A model generated the notes under the pieces. That model saw only the letters and a program-made list of their open reading frames with translations, was not told the DNA's origin and did not search any database. The position numbers were made by a program, and so were the translations under genes. Of a DNA stretch of 64,000 bases, positions 33,442 to 41,570 are shown in pieces (the first letter of the stretch is position 1; every line of letters begins with the position of its first letter). The DNA is from Flavobacterium azooxidireducens (GTDB taxonomy: Bacteria; Bacteroidota; Bacteroidia; Flavobacteriales; Flavobacteriaceae): contig NZ_CP096205.1 of NCBI RefSeq assembly GCF_023195775.1, positions 2,420,001 to 2,484,000 on the forward strand. The letters run 5' to 3'.

Positions 33442-34320
33442 ATGAAAACCTACAGTCATATCCTATTTCTATTCTTAGCAATTTTTGCTTGTTCGCAAAC
33501 TGCCGAAGCTCAATTTTTGGATAAACTTCAAAAAAGAGCAGAAGAAAGAGCTCAAAAAAGAGTAGAACAAAAAATTGAACGTCAAGTTGATAAAACAGTT
33601 GACAAAACGGTAGATGCTCCTGAAAAAGCGGTGAAAGAAAGTAAAAACAGTAAAAAACCGACTAAAAAGGAAACCAAAAAAGCACCAACGATCGATATGA
33701 ATGCGATGATGAATGCTTCTGAATCGATTGAAATGCCCGCTTCTTATGATTTTCAAAAAAAGGTGGTTTATGAAATCATTGATGCAACTAGCAAACAAGC
33801 CAATCAAATGACGTATTGGTTTGGAGCCAACGAACAAGTTTTTGGTTTAGAAACAGGATATGACATTAACACTTTTATTGTATATGATTTGAGTCAGGAA
33901 GCGATGATGATGTTTTCACAAAAAGACAAAAAAGTGCAAGTAATGCCATTAAGTATGTTTGGTGCTATTTATGAAAATGCTGAAAGTGATGAAACGGATT
34001 ATACATTTAAAAAAGTGCTCGGAAGCAAGAAAATTAATGGATACAATTGTGAAAAATATGTGATGACTTCGGAAACAATCGAAGGCGAATTCTGGTTTAC
34101 GAAAGAAGTAGATTTCAAAATTGCCGATTTTTCAAAAACATTTCTTTCGATGGCCAAAACATCAAATCAAAAAGTTCCACAAATAAATCCGAATGAAAAT
34201 GGTTTTATGATGGAAATGAAAGCCAAAGACAAATCGACCAATGCAGTGACACAAATGACTGTAAAAGAATTTTCAAATACAAAAAAGACGATTACAACTT
34301 CCACATTTAAAAAATCATAA
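33442..34320 (+). CDS. Secreted DUF4412-like protein with N-terminal helical segment
   Basis: 292 residues. The signal peptide ends ACSQTAEAQ. Residues about 25-80 are a highly charged Lys/Arg/Glu helix with repeats (RAEERAQKRVEQKIERQVDK), probably a coiled coil. The C-terminal ~190 residues (MTYWFGANEQVFGLETG ... KVLGSKKINGYNCEKYVM ... GEFWFTKEV) fit the DUF4412 type of periplasmic or outer-membrane-associated beta-rich proteins. The biochemical function of that family is not known. It lies between lipoprotein genes in the envelope cluster, two bases before the next start. Confidence 0.72.
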   Translation: MKTYSHILFLFLAIFACSQTAEAQFLDKLQKRAEERAQKRVEQKIERQVDKTVDKTVDAPEKAVKESKNSKKPTKKETKKAPTIDMNAMMNASESIEMPASYDFQKKVVYEIIDATSKQANQMTYWFGANEQVFGLETGYDINTFIVYDLSQEAMMMFSQKDKKVQVMPLSMFGAIYENAESDETDYTFKKVLGSKKINGYNCEKYVMTSETIEGEFWFTKEVDFKIADFSKTFLSMAKTSNQKVPQINPNENGFMMEMKAKDKSTNAVTQMTVKEFSNTKKTITTSTFKKS

Positions 34321-34322
34321 GA

Positions 34323-34892
34323 ATGAGAATTTTACTAATCACATTACTATCACTATTTATTTCTTGCGGACAATCAAAAACCGAAAAAGCGAACGAAGAA
34401 GTGGCTAAATCACTTGGTATTGAGAAAGAAGAATTGGACTCAAAATCGTATTATTCGTTTACTATTCAAGACGGGGAATTAAGCGGAAAAACATTCGTTA
34501 CCTCAAGCTATGCTCAAACAATGAATGGGTTTAGATACGGTGGCGACTCTAAAATTGAAAAGTTGGAAATTACATTCGTAGATCCGGAACAAGGTAATTC
34601 GACTTTTAAAATTAGTTTTAAAAATGAAATAGCCCAACCATTTAGTTCAGCAGAAGGTTCAGAATTTACAGTATCATTTTTGAATGATGGAAAAAAACAC
34701 ACACTTATCTCTAAATCAGGAACTATCAAAGTAAATGAATTTATTGATAACAAAGCTTCGTTTGATGATTCTCGTGGAAGTTTTGCAGATGAACGTCGAA
34801 TAGAACTTGATTTTGAAGGTGTTTTTGTTGATCAAACTTCAAATGAAGAGGTAAATGTCAATGGGATACTTCAGTTTGTGAGTAATTTTTAA
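34323..34892 (+). CDS. Lipoprotein, third member of the SGT/FSGTF-type set
   Basis: 189 residues. The leader MRILLITLLSLFISC ends in a lipobox, followed by GQSKTEKANEEV without an acidic run, so it may stay periplasmic. The mature part has the same order of strands as the lipoproteins at 32290 and 32862: a first strand pair (YYSFTIQDGELSGKTFVTSS), then SKSGTIKVNEF and IELDFEGVFVDQ near the end, but no late Cys. It begins two bases after the DUF4412-like gene. Confidence 0.7.
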   Translation: MRILLITLLSLFISCGQSKTEKANEEVAKSLGIEKEELDSKSYYSFTIQDGELSGKTFVTSSYAQTMNGFRYGGDSKIEKLEITFVDPEQGNSTFKISFKNEIAQPFSSAEGSEFTVSFLNDGKKHTLISKSGTIKVNEFIDNKASFDDSRGSFADERRIELDFEGVFVDQTSNEEVNVNGILQFVSNF

Positions 34893-34933
34893 TCTTTCCA
34901 ACAGCAATTGTACAACCCCCAAAAAAGCGTACT

Positions 34934-36841
34934 ATGAAAAACTTATTTTTACTCTATTGTTTACTTCAAATAGGTCTATCTTTTGCACAAGTGGGCATTG
35001 GTACTACAAATCCTAACGGTGCGTTAGACATCATTTCAACGAATGATGGATTGCTCGTTCCCAGAGTTGCATTAACAGCCAAAAACGTGGCCACTGTTCA
35101 AACACCAACCGTTTCAGAAATTGTTTACAACACGGCTACTTCAGGTGTGGGAGTCAATCAAGTTTTACCGGGATTTTATTATTGGAACGGAACAACTTGG
35201 ATAGAATTGGGTACTTCAAGATCAGAATGGCAAATTACGGGAAATGCAGGAACAAATAGTAATACGCATTTTATTGGAACAACGGATAATACTGATTTGG
35301 TTTTTAAAAGAAATAATATTCAAGCAGGGCTCTTGAACACGTTGAACACATCTTTTGGAGTAAATGCTTCAAGCTCTATTACGACAGGATTTTCCAACAA
35401 TTCGTTTGGATTAAGTGCTTTAAGTTTTAACACAACTGGAAATCAAAACACAGCAATTGGAATAGGAGCTTTAAATTTTAATGTAGGAAATCATAGAAGT
35501 ACAGCTATCGGTAATGGTGCGATGAGGTATGCTGATAATAGGACTATAGGTCGTGAAACATATAACACAGCTGTAGGACATTTAGCTTTGTCTGGGAGTG
35601 CTACTGCATCAAATAATATTGGTCGATTCAATACTGCAATCGGAGATCAATCCTTGTTTTCTAATACCACAGGAAATTCCAATACCGCTATTGGTTATGA
35701 TGCTTTATTTACTAATTCAATTGGAAATGCCAATACAGCCATCGGAGTTAGTTCTTTGAGAAATAATACTACAGGCTCAAATAACACCTCTAGTGGATAT
35801 TATGCCTTACGATCAAATACGACTGCATCAAATAATACTGCCACAGGTTATTTTTCTTTAAACTCATGTACTACAGGAAGTAATAATACAGCTTATGGTG
35901 CAAATTCATTAGAGTCCAACATTAGCGGTAGTGCTAATACTGCTATAGGTCTAGCTTCATTAAGAGAAAATACTTCTGGATCAGCAAATACTGCTGTCGG
36001 AGTTTCTTCATTGCGAGATAATGTAACAGGTACAAGAAACACCGCAATTGGAAATTTAGCACTTTTTTATAATATTTCGGGAAACCAAAATGTGGCTGTA
36101 GGTCAAGATGCTCTAACAAGAAACACAACTGGTTTCAATAATGTTGCAACAGGATTCAGTTCTTCAATGGGAAATTCCACTGGATCTAATAACACTTCTA
36201 CTGGTACATACTCGCTGGAATCAAGTACTACTGGCAGCAATAATACGGCAAATGGACATCAAGCACTTCAAAGAAATTTAACGGGATCAACTAATACTGC
36301 TATTGGGGCATTTGCTTTATCGCTTGTAACAACAGGAAATAATAACGTAGGAGTTGGTTATTTTGCTCAGGTTCCCAATATAAATGCCAACAACCAAGTT
36401 CGAATTGGAAATACCGCCATCACCTATGCCGGAATTCAAGTTCCGTGGACGATAACTTCAGACAGACGATGGAAAGAAAACATTTGTCCTACCTCACTTG
36501 GTTTGGATTTTATAAATCAGTTAAAACCGGTTTCCTATAATCGTATAAATGACACAAATAAAAATACAGAATACGGTTTTATTGCACAAGAATTACAAGA
36601 AACACTTGCTGAATTTGATAGCAACTCAAAAGGAACGGTTTCAAGTGATGATGACGGAATGCTTAGTGTTCGCTACAACGATTTAATCGCTCCGATGGTC
36701 AAAGCCATTCAAGAATTGAAGGCAGAAAATGAACTTTTAAAAAGTCAACTAAAAACCAGTAACACGTTCTTATTAGAAAAAATGGAGAAACTGGAACAGC
36801 TCCTTCAATCTACTAATTTAACTTCTAAAATTTTAAACTAA
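34934..36841 (+). CDS. Beta-roll adhesin-like protein with C-terminal S74 intramolecular chaperone
   Basis: 635 residues, signal peptide MKNLFLLYCLLQIGLSFAQ. Like the protein at 473-2749 it continues VGIGTTNPNGALDI, then WQITGN, then head repeats of NTAIG.NAL / NTAVG.SSL type (about 140-500). The C-terminal ~115 residues (ITSDRRWKENICPTSLGLDF ... KPVSYNRIND ... EYGFIAQELQETL ... VRYNDLIAPMVKAIQELKAE) are a Peptidase_S74 endosialidase chaperone, which trimerises the fibre and cleaves itself at the Ser of TSDRRWKE; this is known for phage tail fibres and some bacterial proteins. The end is a leucine-rich coiled coil. A surface trimeric fibre is the likely product. The gene is inside the lipoprotein cluster. 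Confidence 0.85.
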   Translation: MKNLFLLYCLLQIGLSFAQVGIGTTNPNGALDIISTNDGLLVPRVALTAKNVATVQTPTVSEIVYNTATSGVGVNQVLPGFYYWNGTTWIELGTSRSEWQITGNAGTNSNTHFIGTTDNTDLVFKRNNIQAGLLNTLNTSFGVNASSSITTGFSNNSFGLSALSFNTTGNQNTAIGIGALNFNVGNHRSTAIGNGAMRYADNRTIGRETYNTAVGHLALSGSATASNNIGRFNTAIGDQSLFSNTTGNSNTAIGYDALFTNSIGNANTAIGVSSLRNNTTGSNNTSSGYYALRSNTTASNNTATGYFSLNSCTTGSNNTAYGANSLESNISGSANTAIGLASLRENTSGSANTAVGVSSLRDNVTGTRNTAIGNLALFYNISGNQNVAVGQDALTRNTTGFNNVATGFSSSMGNSTGSNNTSTGTYSLESSTTGSNNTANGHQALQRNLTGSTNTAIGAFALSLVTTGNNNVGVGYFAQVPNINANNQVRIGNTAITYAGIQVPWTITSDRRWKENICPTSLGLDFINQLKPVSYNRINDTNKNTEYGFIAQELQETLAEFDSNSKGTVSSDDDGMLSVRYNDLIAPMVKAIQELKAENELLKSQLKTSNTFLLEKMEKLEQLLQSTNLTSKILN

Positions 36842-36846
36842 AAAAA

Positions 36847-37614
36847 ATGAAAATCAATATAATTACAGCATTTCTAACTTTATTATTATTCTCTTGTTCT
36901 AATGACGACAGCTCAGAACCAGTGGTTGAAACGAAATTTTATCCAAAAAAAATAGATTATTTTAGCAAGGATGCACAAGGAGTGGAAACTTTTTATACCT
37001 CTACTACTTTTTCGTACAATGAAAATGAGCAGGTAAGTTCCATCAACTATCAAGGTTTTGGGAACATTAATTTCAACTATAATTCAAATGGTCTTCCTAG
37101 TAAGATTGTTGTTATATCTTCTGCTGGTGAAGTTGTTAATGATTTTGAATACAATGGAGACAGAATCGTAAGGTTTAAACAAAATGACAATACCTACAAT
37201 GTAGGTTATAATGCTACAACCAATACCTATTCCTACACAAATCAATCTTCCACTTATTCTTTCACTTTAAACAGTGCAAAAGATTTAACCAAGAGAGTTT
37301 GGCTCAACAATTCAAACCAAACCACTATTACCGACCATGACTTCTTTTACAAAAATGATGGTTTTGGTTTTTTGCATGATATAGATTACCCTATAGCATT
37401 CTATTTACATTTCATTCATCTAGGATTTGATTTTGATAGTCTTATTTCATTTAAACCACTTGAAAAAATAACAATTATTAATTCAAATTTTGGAAATTAT
37501 TTTATAGAACACACTAATATCTTAAACGCCGATAATTATGTAATTGAGTCATTATTAACCAGTGATAACAGTGGTGCCGGTACAATAGTGCGTTTTGAAT
37601 ATCAAGAATTATAA
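36847..37614 (+). CDS. Surface-type lipoprotein with YD-like strand repeats
   Basis: 255 residues. The lipobox LLLFSC is followed by SNDDSSEPV. The body has repeated short strands ending in Asn/Tyr-Asn/Asp patterns (FSYNENEQVSSINYQG, FNYNSNGLPSKIV, FEYNGDRIVRFKQ, VGYNATTNTYSYT), similar to those of YD/RHS-like or DUF4595-like secreted proteins. The late FKPLEKITII ... NYVIESL stretch matches the ends of the lipoproteins at 39090 and 39862, marking a second paralogous set. Function unknown. Confidence 0.7.
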   Translation: MKINIITAFLTLLLFSCSNDDSSEPVVETKFYPKKIDYFSKDAQGVETFYTSTTFSYNENEQVSSINYQGFGNINFNYNSNGLPSKIVVISSAGEVVNDFEYNGDRIVRFKQNDNTYNVGYNATTNTYSYTNQSSTYSFTLNSAKDLTKRVWLNNSNQTTITDHDFFYKNDGFGFLHDIDYPIAFYLHFIHLGFDFDSLISFKPLEKITIINSNFGNYFIEHTNILNADNYVIESLLTSDNSGAGTIVRFEYQEL

Positions 37615-37624
37615 CATACATCTT

Positions 37625-38332
37625 ATGAAAAACTTTATATTAATTTTACTTATTATTCCTTTTTTAAGTTGCAAAGAATCTACAAACCCTAATGATTCTT
37701 CTAATAGTAATTTACAAACTGTCACTAAAGGCTGCAATTGCATCAAAAGTTCTCAAGATCCACTTGATTTTTTTACGGAGGAATTTTTGGCAGATTTGGC
37801 AGAACCAGCAATTCCGGTTGTAGAAATACACAAACTCAAAAACTATACTATGTATAAATCACATTGGAAGATTGATGATTCAGTATCATTTTTTAGTGTT
37901 GAAGAAATTGAAACGTTGAGCGATTTAAAAAGTAAAAGAAAATCACTTTTTAAAAACAATCCCGATTTAACGATGGTTGAATATATAAAAACGTACTATA
38001 AATCGATGACAGAAGAAGAAGTGAAAAAATACGAAGCTCTTTTGGATGAAGAAGCTCAAAAACAAAACAATACCGAGAATGAAGTAGATGAAGAAACCCG
38101 AAAAAAATTGCAAAACTCAGCACTTTCTATGCAAAAAGCAGCCTATACTCAAATCGAAAATTTAGGAGATTATGCAGTTTACAACAAAAAATCAAATGAC
38201 TTGCATGTCGTTTGTGGCGATATTCATTTTCATATAAGAGGACAAGTTGGTCCATGGGGAGAGCATGACAAGGAAAAAGGGCTGGAATTGGCCAAATTAG
38301 GAGCAAAGAAAATAATCAATCAATGTCGATAA
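37625..38332 (+). CDS. Lipoprotein, unknown function
   Basis: 235 residues from the ATG giving MKNFILILLIIPFLSC; an ATG 10 codons earlier overlaps the previous gene and spoils the signal. After CKESTNPND comes a Cys pair in KGCNCIKSS. A central acidic helical segment (DEEAQKQNNTENEVDEE) precedes a C-terminal part with DLHVVCGDIHFHIRGQVGPW, which has His/Cys residues that might bind metal. I do not recognise the family. The stop overlaps the next start by 10 bases. Confidence 0.65.
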   Translation: MKNFILILLIIPFLSCKESTNPNDSSNSNLQTVTKGCNCIKSSQDPLDFFTEEFLADLAEPAIPVVEIHKLKNYTMYKSHWKIDDSVSFFSVEEIETLSDLKSKRKSLFKNNPDLTMVEYIKTYYKSMTEEEVKKYEALLDEEAQKQNNTENEVDEETRKKLQNSALSMQKAAYTQIENLGDYAVYNKKSNDLHVVCGDIHFHIRGQVGPWGEHDKEKGLELAKLGAKKIINQCR

Positions 38333-39093
38333 AAACAGTACCAATAGTGGTTGTAATGATGACAATTTCATCCTTTTTTACTTTTCAAAAAGAGAAAAGC
38401 AAAGAAATTGTTTATTCACATGCATTAATTTATCGATATGAAACCTTAACAGAAAAAGGCGAATTCTGGTTATACCACAACCCAAAAACGGGAAGTATCC
38501 TTTTTGCTCCAGAGGATGAAATGGTTGATTTTGTTATTTCTGATAAAATGGGCAATTACTACACTTTTGGCAACAACGGTCATGATGAAAAAGTAGTTAC
38601 CAAACAGCATATCGACTGGATTGCCTCAACCAAAGAAAGCAAAAAAGCAAGTTTACCGCAATCAAATGAGTTCTTTACAGTGGAACCTTTGTCTAAGAAA
38701 AGAAGCATTCCTACATCTGAAAACAATCGACAAACAATTGAATGTAAAGGTTTTAAAATGATTTATAATAAAATGATTGGGCAGCAAAATTTATTTTTAA
38801 CCGAAGATATTCCGCTCAACTCCTATCAGATTTATGGTTTCAACCGATTAAAAGGTGATGTGAAACTTCCGGTTGAACAATTGAATTTGATTGATATTGT
38901 ATCCCGTAATCAACTTGTGACTCATATTGAAAACGACACTTTTAAGCTGGAATTAGTTGCTTATGAATACAACCCTTATCATATTTTGCCATTAGATTAT
39001 CAATTTTATATTCAAAACAATAAAGGAAAATGGCAAAAAACAAAATTGCCGTTGCATTTGTTTTTAAATAATTTTTACAAAACATCATTATGA
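38323..39093 (+). CDS. Secreted protein, unknown function
   Basis: 256 residues with a short hydrophobic leader (TVPIVVVMMTISSFFTFQ) lacking a lipobox Cys. The rest shows strands such as GEFWLYHNPKTGSILFAPED and VDFVISDKMGNYYTFGNNG. No motif identified. Both ends overlap neighbours (10 bases upstream, four bases ATGA downstream), so translation of 37625-39854 is probably coupled. Confidence 0.65.
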   Translation: MSIKTVPIVVVMMTISSFFTFQKEKSKEIVYSHALIYRYETLTEKGEFWLYHNPKTGSILFAPEDEMVDFVISDKMGNYYTFGNNGHDEKVVTKQHIDWIASTKESKKASLPQSNEFFTVEPLSKKRSIPTSENNRQTIECKGFKMIYNKMIGQQNLFLTEDIPLNSYQIYGFNRLKGDVKLPVEQLNLIDIVSRNQLVTHIENDTFKLELVAYEYNPYHILPLDYQFYIQNNKGKWQKTKLPLHLFLNNFYKTSL

Positions 39094-39854
39094 AAAAAAT
39101 AAAATTTCTAATTTTTTTAAGCATTGCAATGCATTTGCTCTTAACCTCATGCAGTAATGACGATGAAAACCCTAATGAACCTATGCAGACGAGATTAGTG
39201 AATAAGGTATCTATGCTGGACCCAACTAATAATGTGGAATATCAAAGCTACAATTTTGAATATAATGAAGATTTTTCGATTAAATCGATTGAATATGTAA
39301 ACGCTAGTAATACTGTTTTGAGAAGGTATGTTTTTGAATACACTGAGAACAATACGAAAATGAACATACTGTCTGTAACATTGTGTACGCAAACTACTAC
39401 AGAATTAAATCATCAAGATACGATTTTAACAAGTTTAGTAAATCAGGGTAATACAACTACATTCACTTATGATGAGCAAACCGATATGTACATGTACTCG
39501 GGGATGATAGGCAGTTTTGAATATACTTTTTCGTTTGATGAATATAACAATTTATCAAATTATTTCGGAACCAATTACACGTATGACTACTCAAAAAAAG
39601 GAATACTATTCAATGTGCCGAACCCAAATAAAACAATGCATTTTTTTTCTAATTACTTACAGGGAGATAGTAATTTGAAATACATTTTTACATCAAAACC
39701 ACTTACAGAAGTAACGATCGAAGATTATCCTGATGACACTATTTCATTTACAAACGAATATGACAACGAAGGATTTTTGATTAAAACAGTAGCAACAAAC
39801 ATTGGAGGAAACAACAGTGTAACTATGTATGAATTTAACTATAGCTTAAATTAA
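39090..39854 (+). CDS. Surface-type lipoprotein with YD-like strands
   Basis: 254 residues. The leader SIAMHLLLTSC is followed by SNDDENPNEP, a surface-export type start. Strand units FEYNEDFSIKSIEYVNAS and FTYDEQTDMYMYSG resemble those of the protein at 36847, and TSKPLTEVTIEDYPDD followed by FTNEYDNEGFLIKTVAT matches the end of the protein at 39862. Unknown function; paralogue set with 36847 and 39862. The ATG is in an ATGA overlap with the upstream stop. Confidence 0.7.
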   Translation: MKKIKFLIFLSIAMHLLLTSCSNDDENPNEPMQTRLVNKVSMLDPTNNVEYQSYNFEYNEDFSIKSIEYVNASNTVLRRYVFEYTENNTKMNILSVTLCTQTTTELNHQDTILTSLVNQGNTTTFTYDEQTDMYMYSGMIGSFEYTFSFDEYNNLSNYFGTNYTYDYSKKGILFNVPNPNKTMHFFSNYLQGDSNLKYIFTSKPLTEVTIEDYPDDTISFTNEYDNEGFLIKTVATNIGGNNSVTMYEFNYSLN

Positions 39855-39861
39855 TTTCATT

Positions 39862-40557
39862 ATGAAACCCAAACACTTTTTACTTACATTTTTATTTATT
39901 TTGCTTTCTTTTCTATCATCCTGTAGTAAAGATGATGACGAATCGGCAACAGTTGAAATAATAAAGAAGGTACAACGCGTTTTTGCCGTTAATACAGATA
40001 ACGCACTTCAAAACGAATACCGCTTTCAATACAATGAAGACAACACCATAAAGAGCATTGTTAAGGTCTCTAATCAAATTAGCTTTACAATGCAATTTGA
40101 ATACACTCCCAATACCATTAGTGCAAAATGGTTTCCTAGCGAAGGGGATGATTCTGAGATTATTATGAGTTTTGAAAATGACATCCTTGTCCATATAAAA
40201 GTTAATGATCAAGAATTTCCGGTATCGTTTAATGCAAATACGAATACGTATGGATTGCTTGGCGGGCAACTTTTAATTGATGATGATGGTGATGTTGTAT
40301 CGTTTACTTCCAATTTTGTTATAGAGTATGATTCCACAAATAAGGGTGCTTTTTATGATGTTTCAAGTCAATATCAGCGTTTGATGGTATTGATTTTGGA
40401 TGAGACCTTTCTAACGACAATTTTATCAACTAAGCCGGTTAATTCTATTGAAGCTAGCATAAATGGTTTTGAGTTTTCAAACACCTATGATAGTGATGGC
40501 TACATCTTAACGGCTAACTCAGGAAGTGTTAGTTTTGACTACCACTATTTTGAGTAG
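39862..40557 (+). CDS. Surface-type lipoprotein with YD-like strands, last gene of the cluster
   Basis: 231 residues. The lipobox LSFLSSC is followed by SKDDDESAT, a strong acidic surface-export signal. FQYNEDNTIKSIVKVSNQ and FSNTYDSDGYILTA are shared with its paralogue seven bases upstream. A strong hairpin at 40742-40773 lies 185 bases beyond the stop. Confidence 0.7.
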   Translation: MKPKHFLLTFLFILLSFLSSCSKDDDESATVEIIKKVQRVFAVNTDNALQNEYRFQYNEDNTIKSIVKVSNQISFTMQFEYTPNTISAKWFPSEGDDSEIIMSFENDILVHIKVNDQEFPVSFNANTNTYGLLGGQLLIDDDGDVVSFTSNFVIEYDSTNKGAFYDVSSQYQRLMVLILDETFLTTILSTKPVNSIEASINGFEFSNTYDSDGYILTANSGSVSFDYHYFE

Positions 40558-40938
40558 ATGACACGCAACTGTATATAAATGCGGAAAAACAGTACCTCAA
40601 TAAGAATCGAGGTTACACACAACAACATTGGATATCCGTCAATTGATTAGTGACCGGTATAATAAAAAACTAAAAAAAGAAAATGGGGTTTCATACAACC
40701 ATAAATTGATTGTTAATTGAGTTAGTTTTTTTCATTTTTTGTAAACCGTTAAGTAGGAGTACTTGACGGTTTATTTAATGAAAAAGTAATAGGAATAGCA
40801 AGATTTTAAAAAAAACTAAACGTTAAAAAAGAATAGTTATGAAAATAAGTAAGTAAAATTTGATATTTTAGTATAAGTTATAGGTGAATTATTGGAATGT
40901 AACTACTTTTATAACTGCTTAACTTAAAACGTAATCAA
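40558..40938. other. Intergenic region with hairpin, between lipoprotein cluster and two-component genes
   Basis: No gene. The only strong structure is the hairpin at 40742-40773. The 160 bases upstream of the response regulator are AT-rich and lack a TAnnTTTG match, so a different sigma factor or regulator may control that operon. Confidence 0.5.
40742..40773 (+). terminator. Hairpin, probable terminator after the lipoprotein cluster
   Basis: TAAACCGTTAAGTA (40742-40755) pairs with TACTTGACGGTTTA (40760-40773) over 14 positions with one G-T pair, loop GGAG. The following bases are TTTAATG, a short T tract, so termination strength is moderate. Confidence 0.6.
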
Positions 40939-41559
40939 ATGAAAATTTTACTTGCAGACGACCATTTTTTGGTATTGGATGGCTTAGAAGTTCTATTGTC
41001 AACCTTTGATTTCGTAGAAGAAACAAATAGAGCTTTAAATTATAATGAACTAAAAAACAATATTGAAAAACAACACTTCGATGTGCTGTTACTCGATATT
41101 CATTTTGGTAAACACGATGGCAGAGAAATCATTCAAGAAATTAAAGGGTTACGGCCTGATATGAAAATTATTGCATTAACTAGTCATTCCGATTCGGTAA
41201 CAATAAAATCATCAATTAATGCAGGTTTTGACGGTTACTTATTAAAAATTGATGGCAGAGAGGAAATTGAAAAGGCACTTAAAGCAGTGACAAACAACGA
41301 ACGATATTTTAGCACAAAAACACAACAAGTTTTTTTTGAAATGAGCACCACTAAAAATAAAATGGAACTGACTGACCGCGAAAAAGAAATTTTGCAATTA
41401 ATTGTAGAGGAAAAAACCACCAAGGAAATAGCCGAGCAATTATGCCTGTCAGACAAAACAGTGGAATCGCACCGAAGTAATATTATGATAAAACTCGAAG
41501 TAAAAAATATTGCCGGAATGGTAAAAAAAGCGATAATGGAGGGTTTGGTAACCGTTTAA
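40939..41559 (+). CDS. NarL/FixJ-type response regulator
   Basis: 206 residues. The receiver domain has the acidic pair Asp7-Asp8, phosphoacceptor Asp53 in LLLDIHFG, and the switch LTSHSD. The C-terminal LuxR-type helix-turn-helix is LTDREKEILQLIVEEKTTKE followed by IAEQLCLSDKTVESHRSNI. It should bind DNA when phosphorylated by the kinase encoded 11 bases downstream. The targets may include the adjacent envelope lipoprotein cluster; this is inference from position. Confidence 0.93.
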   Translation: MKILLADDHFLVLDGLEVLLSTFDFVEETNRALNYNELKNNIEKQHFDVLLLDIHFGKHDGREIIQEIKGLRPDMKIIALTSHSDSVTIKSSINAGFDGYLLKIDGREEIEKALKAVTNNERYFSTKTQQVFFEMSTTKNKMELTDREKEILQLIVEEKTTKEIAEQLCLSDKTVESHRSNIMIKLEVKNIAGMVKKAIMEGLVTV

Positions 41560-41570
41560 AAACAAATAGT

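Noticed and set aside
35400..36360. Regularly spaced short repeats
   Set aside because: They are the codons of the head repeats in the S74 adhesin, not a CRISPR or tandem DNA repeat.
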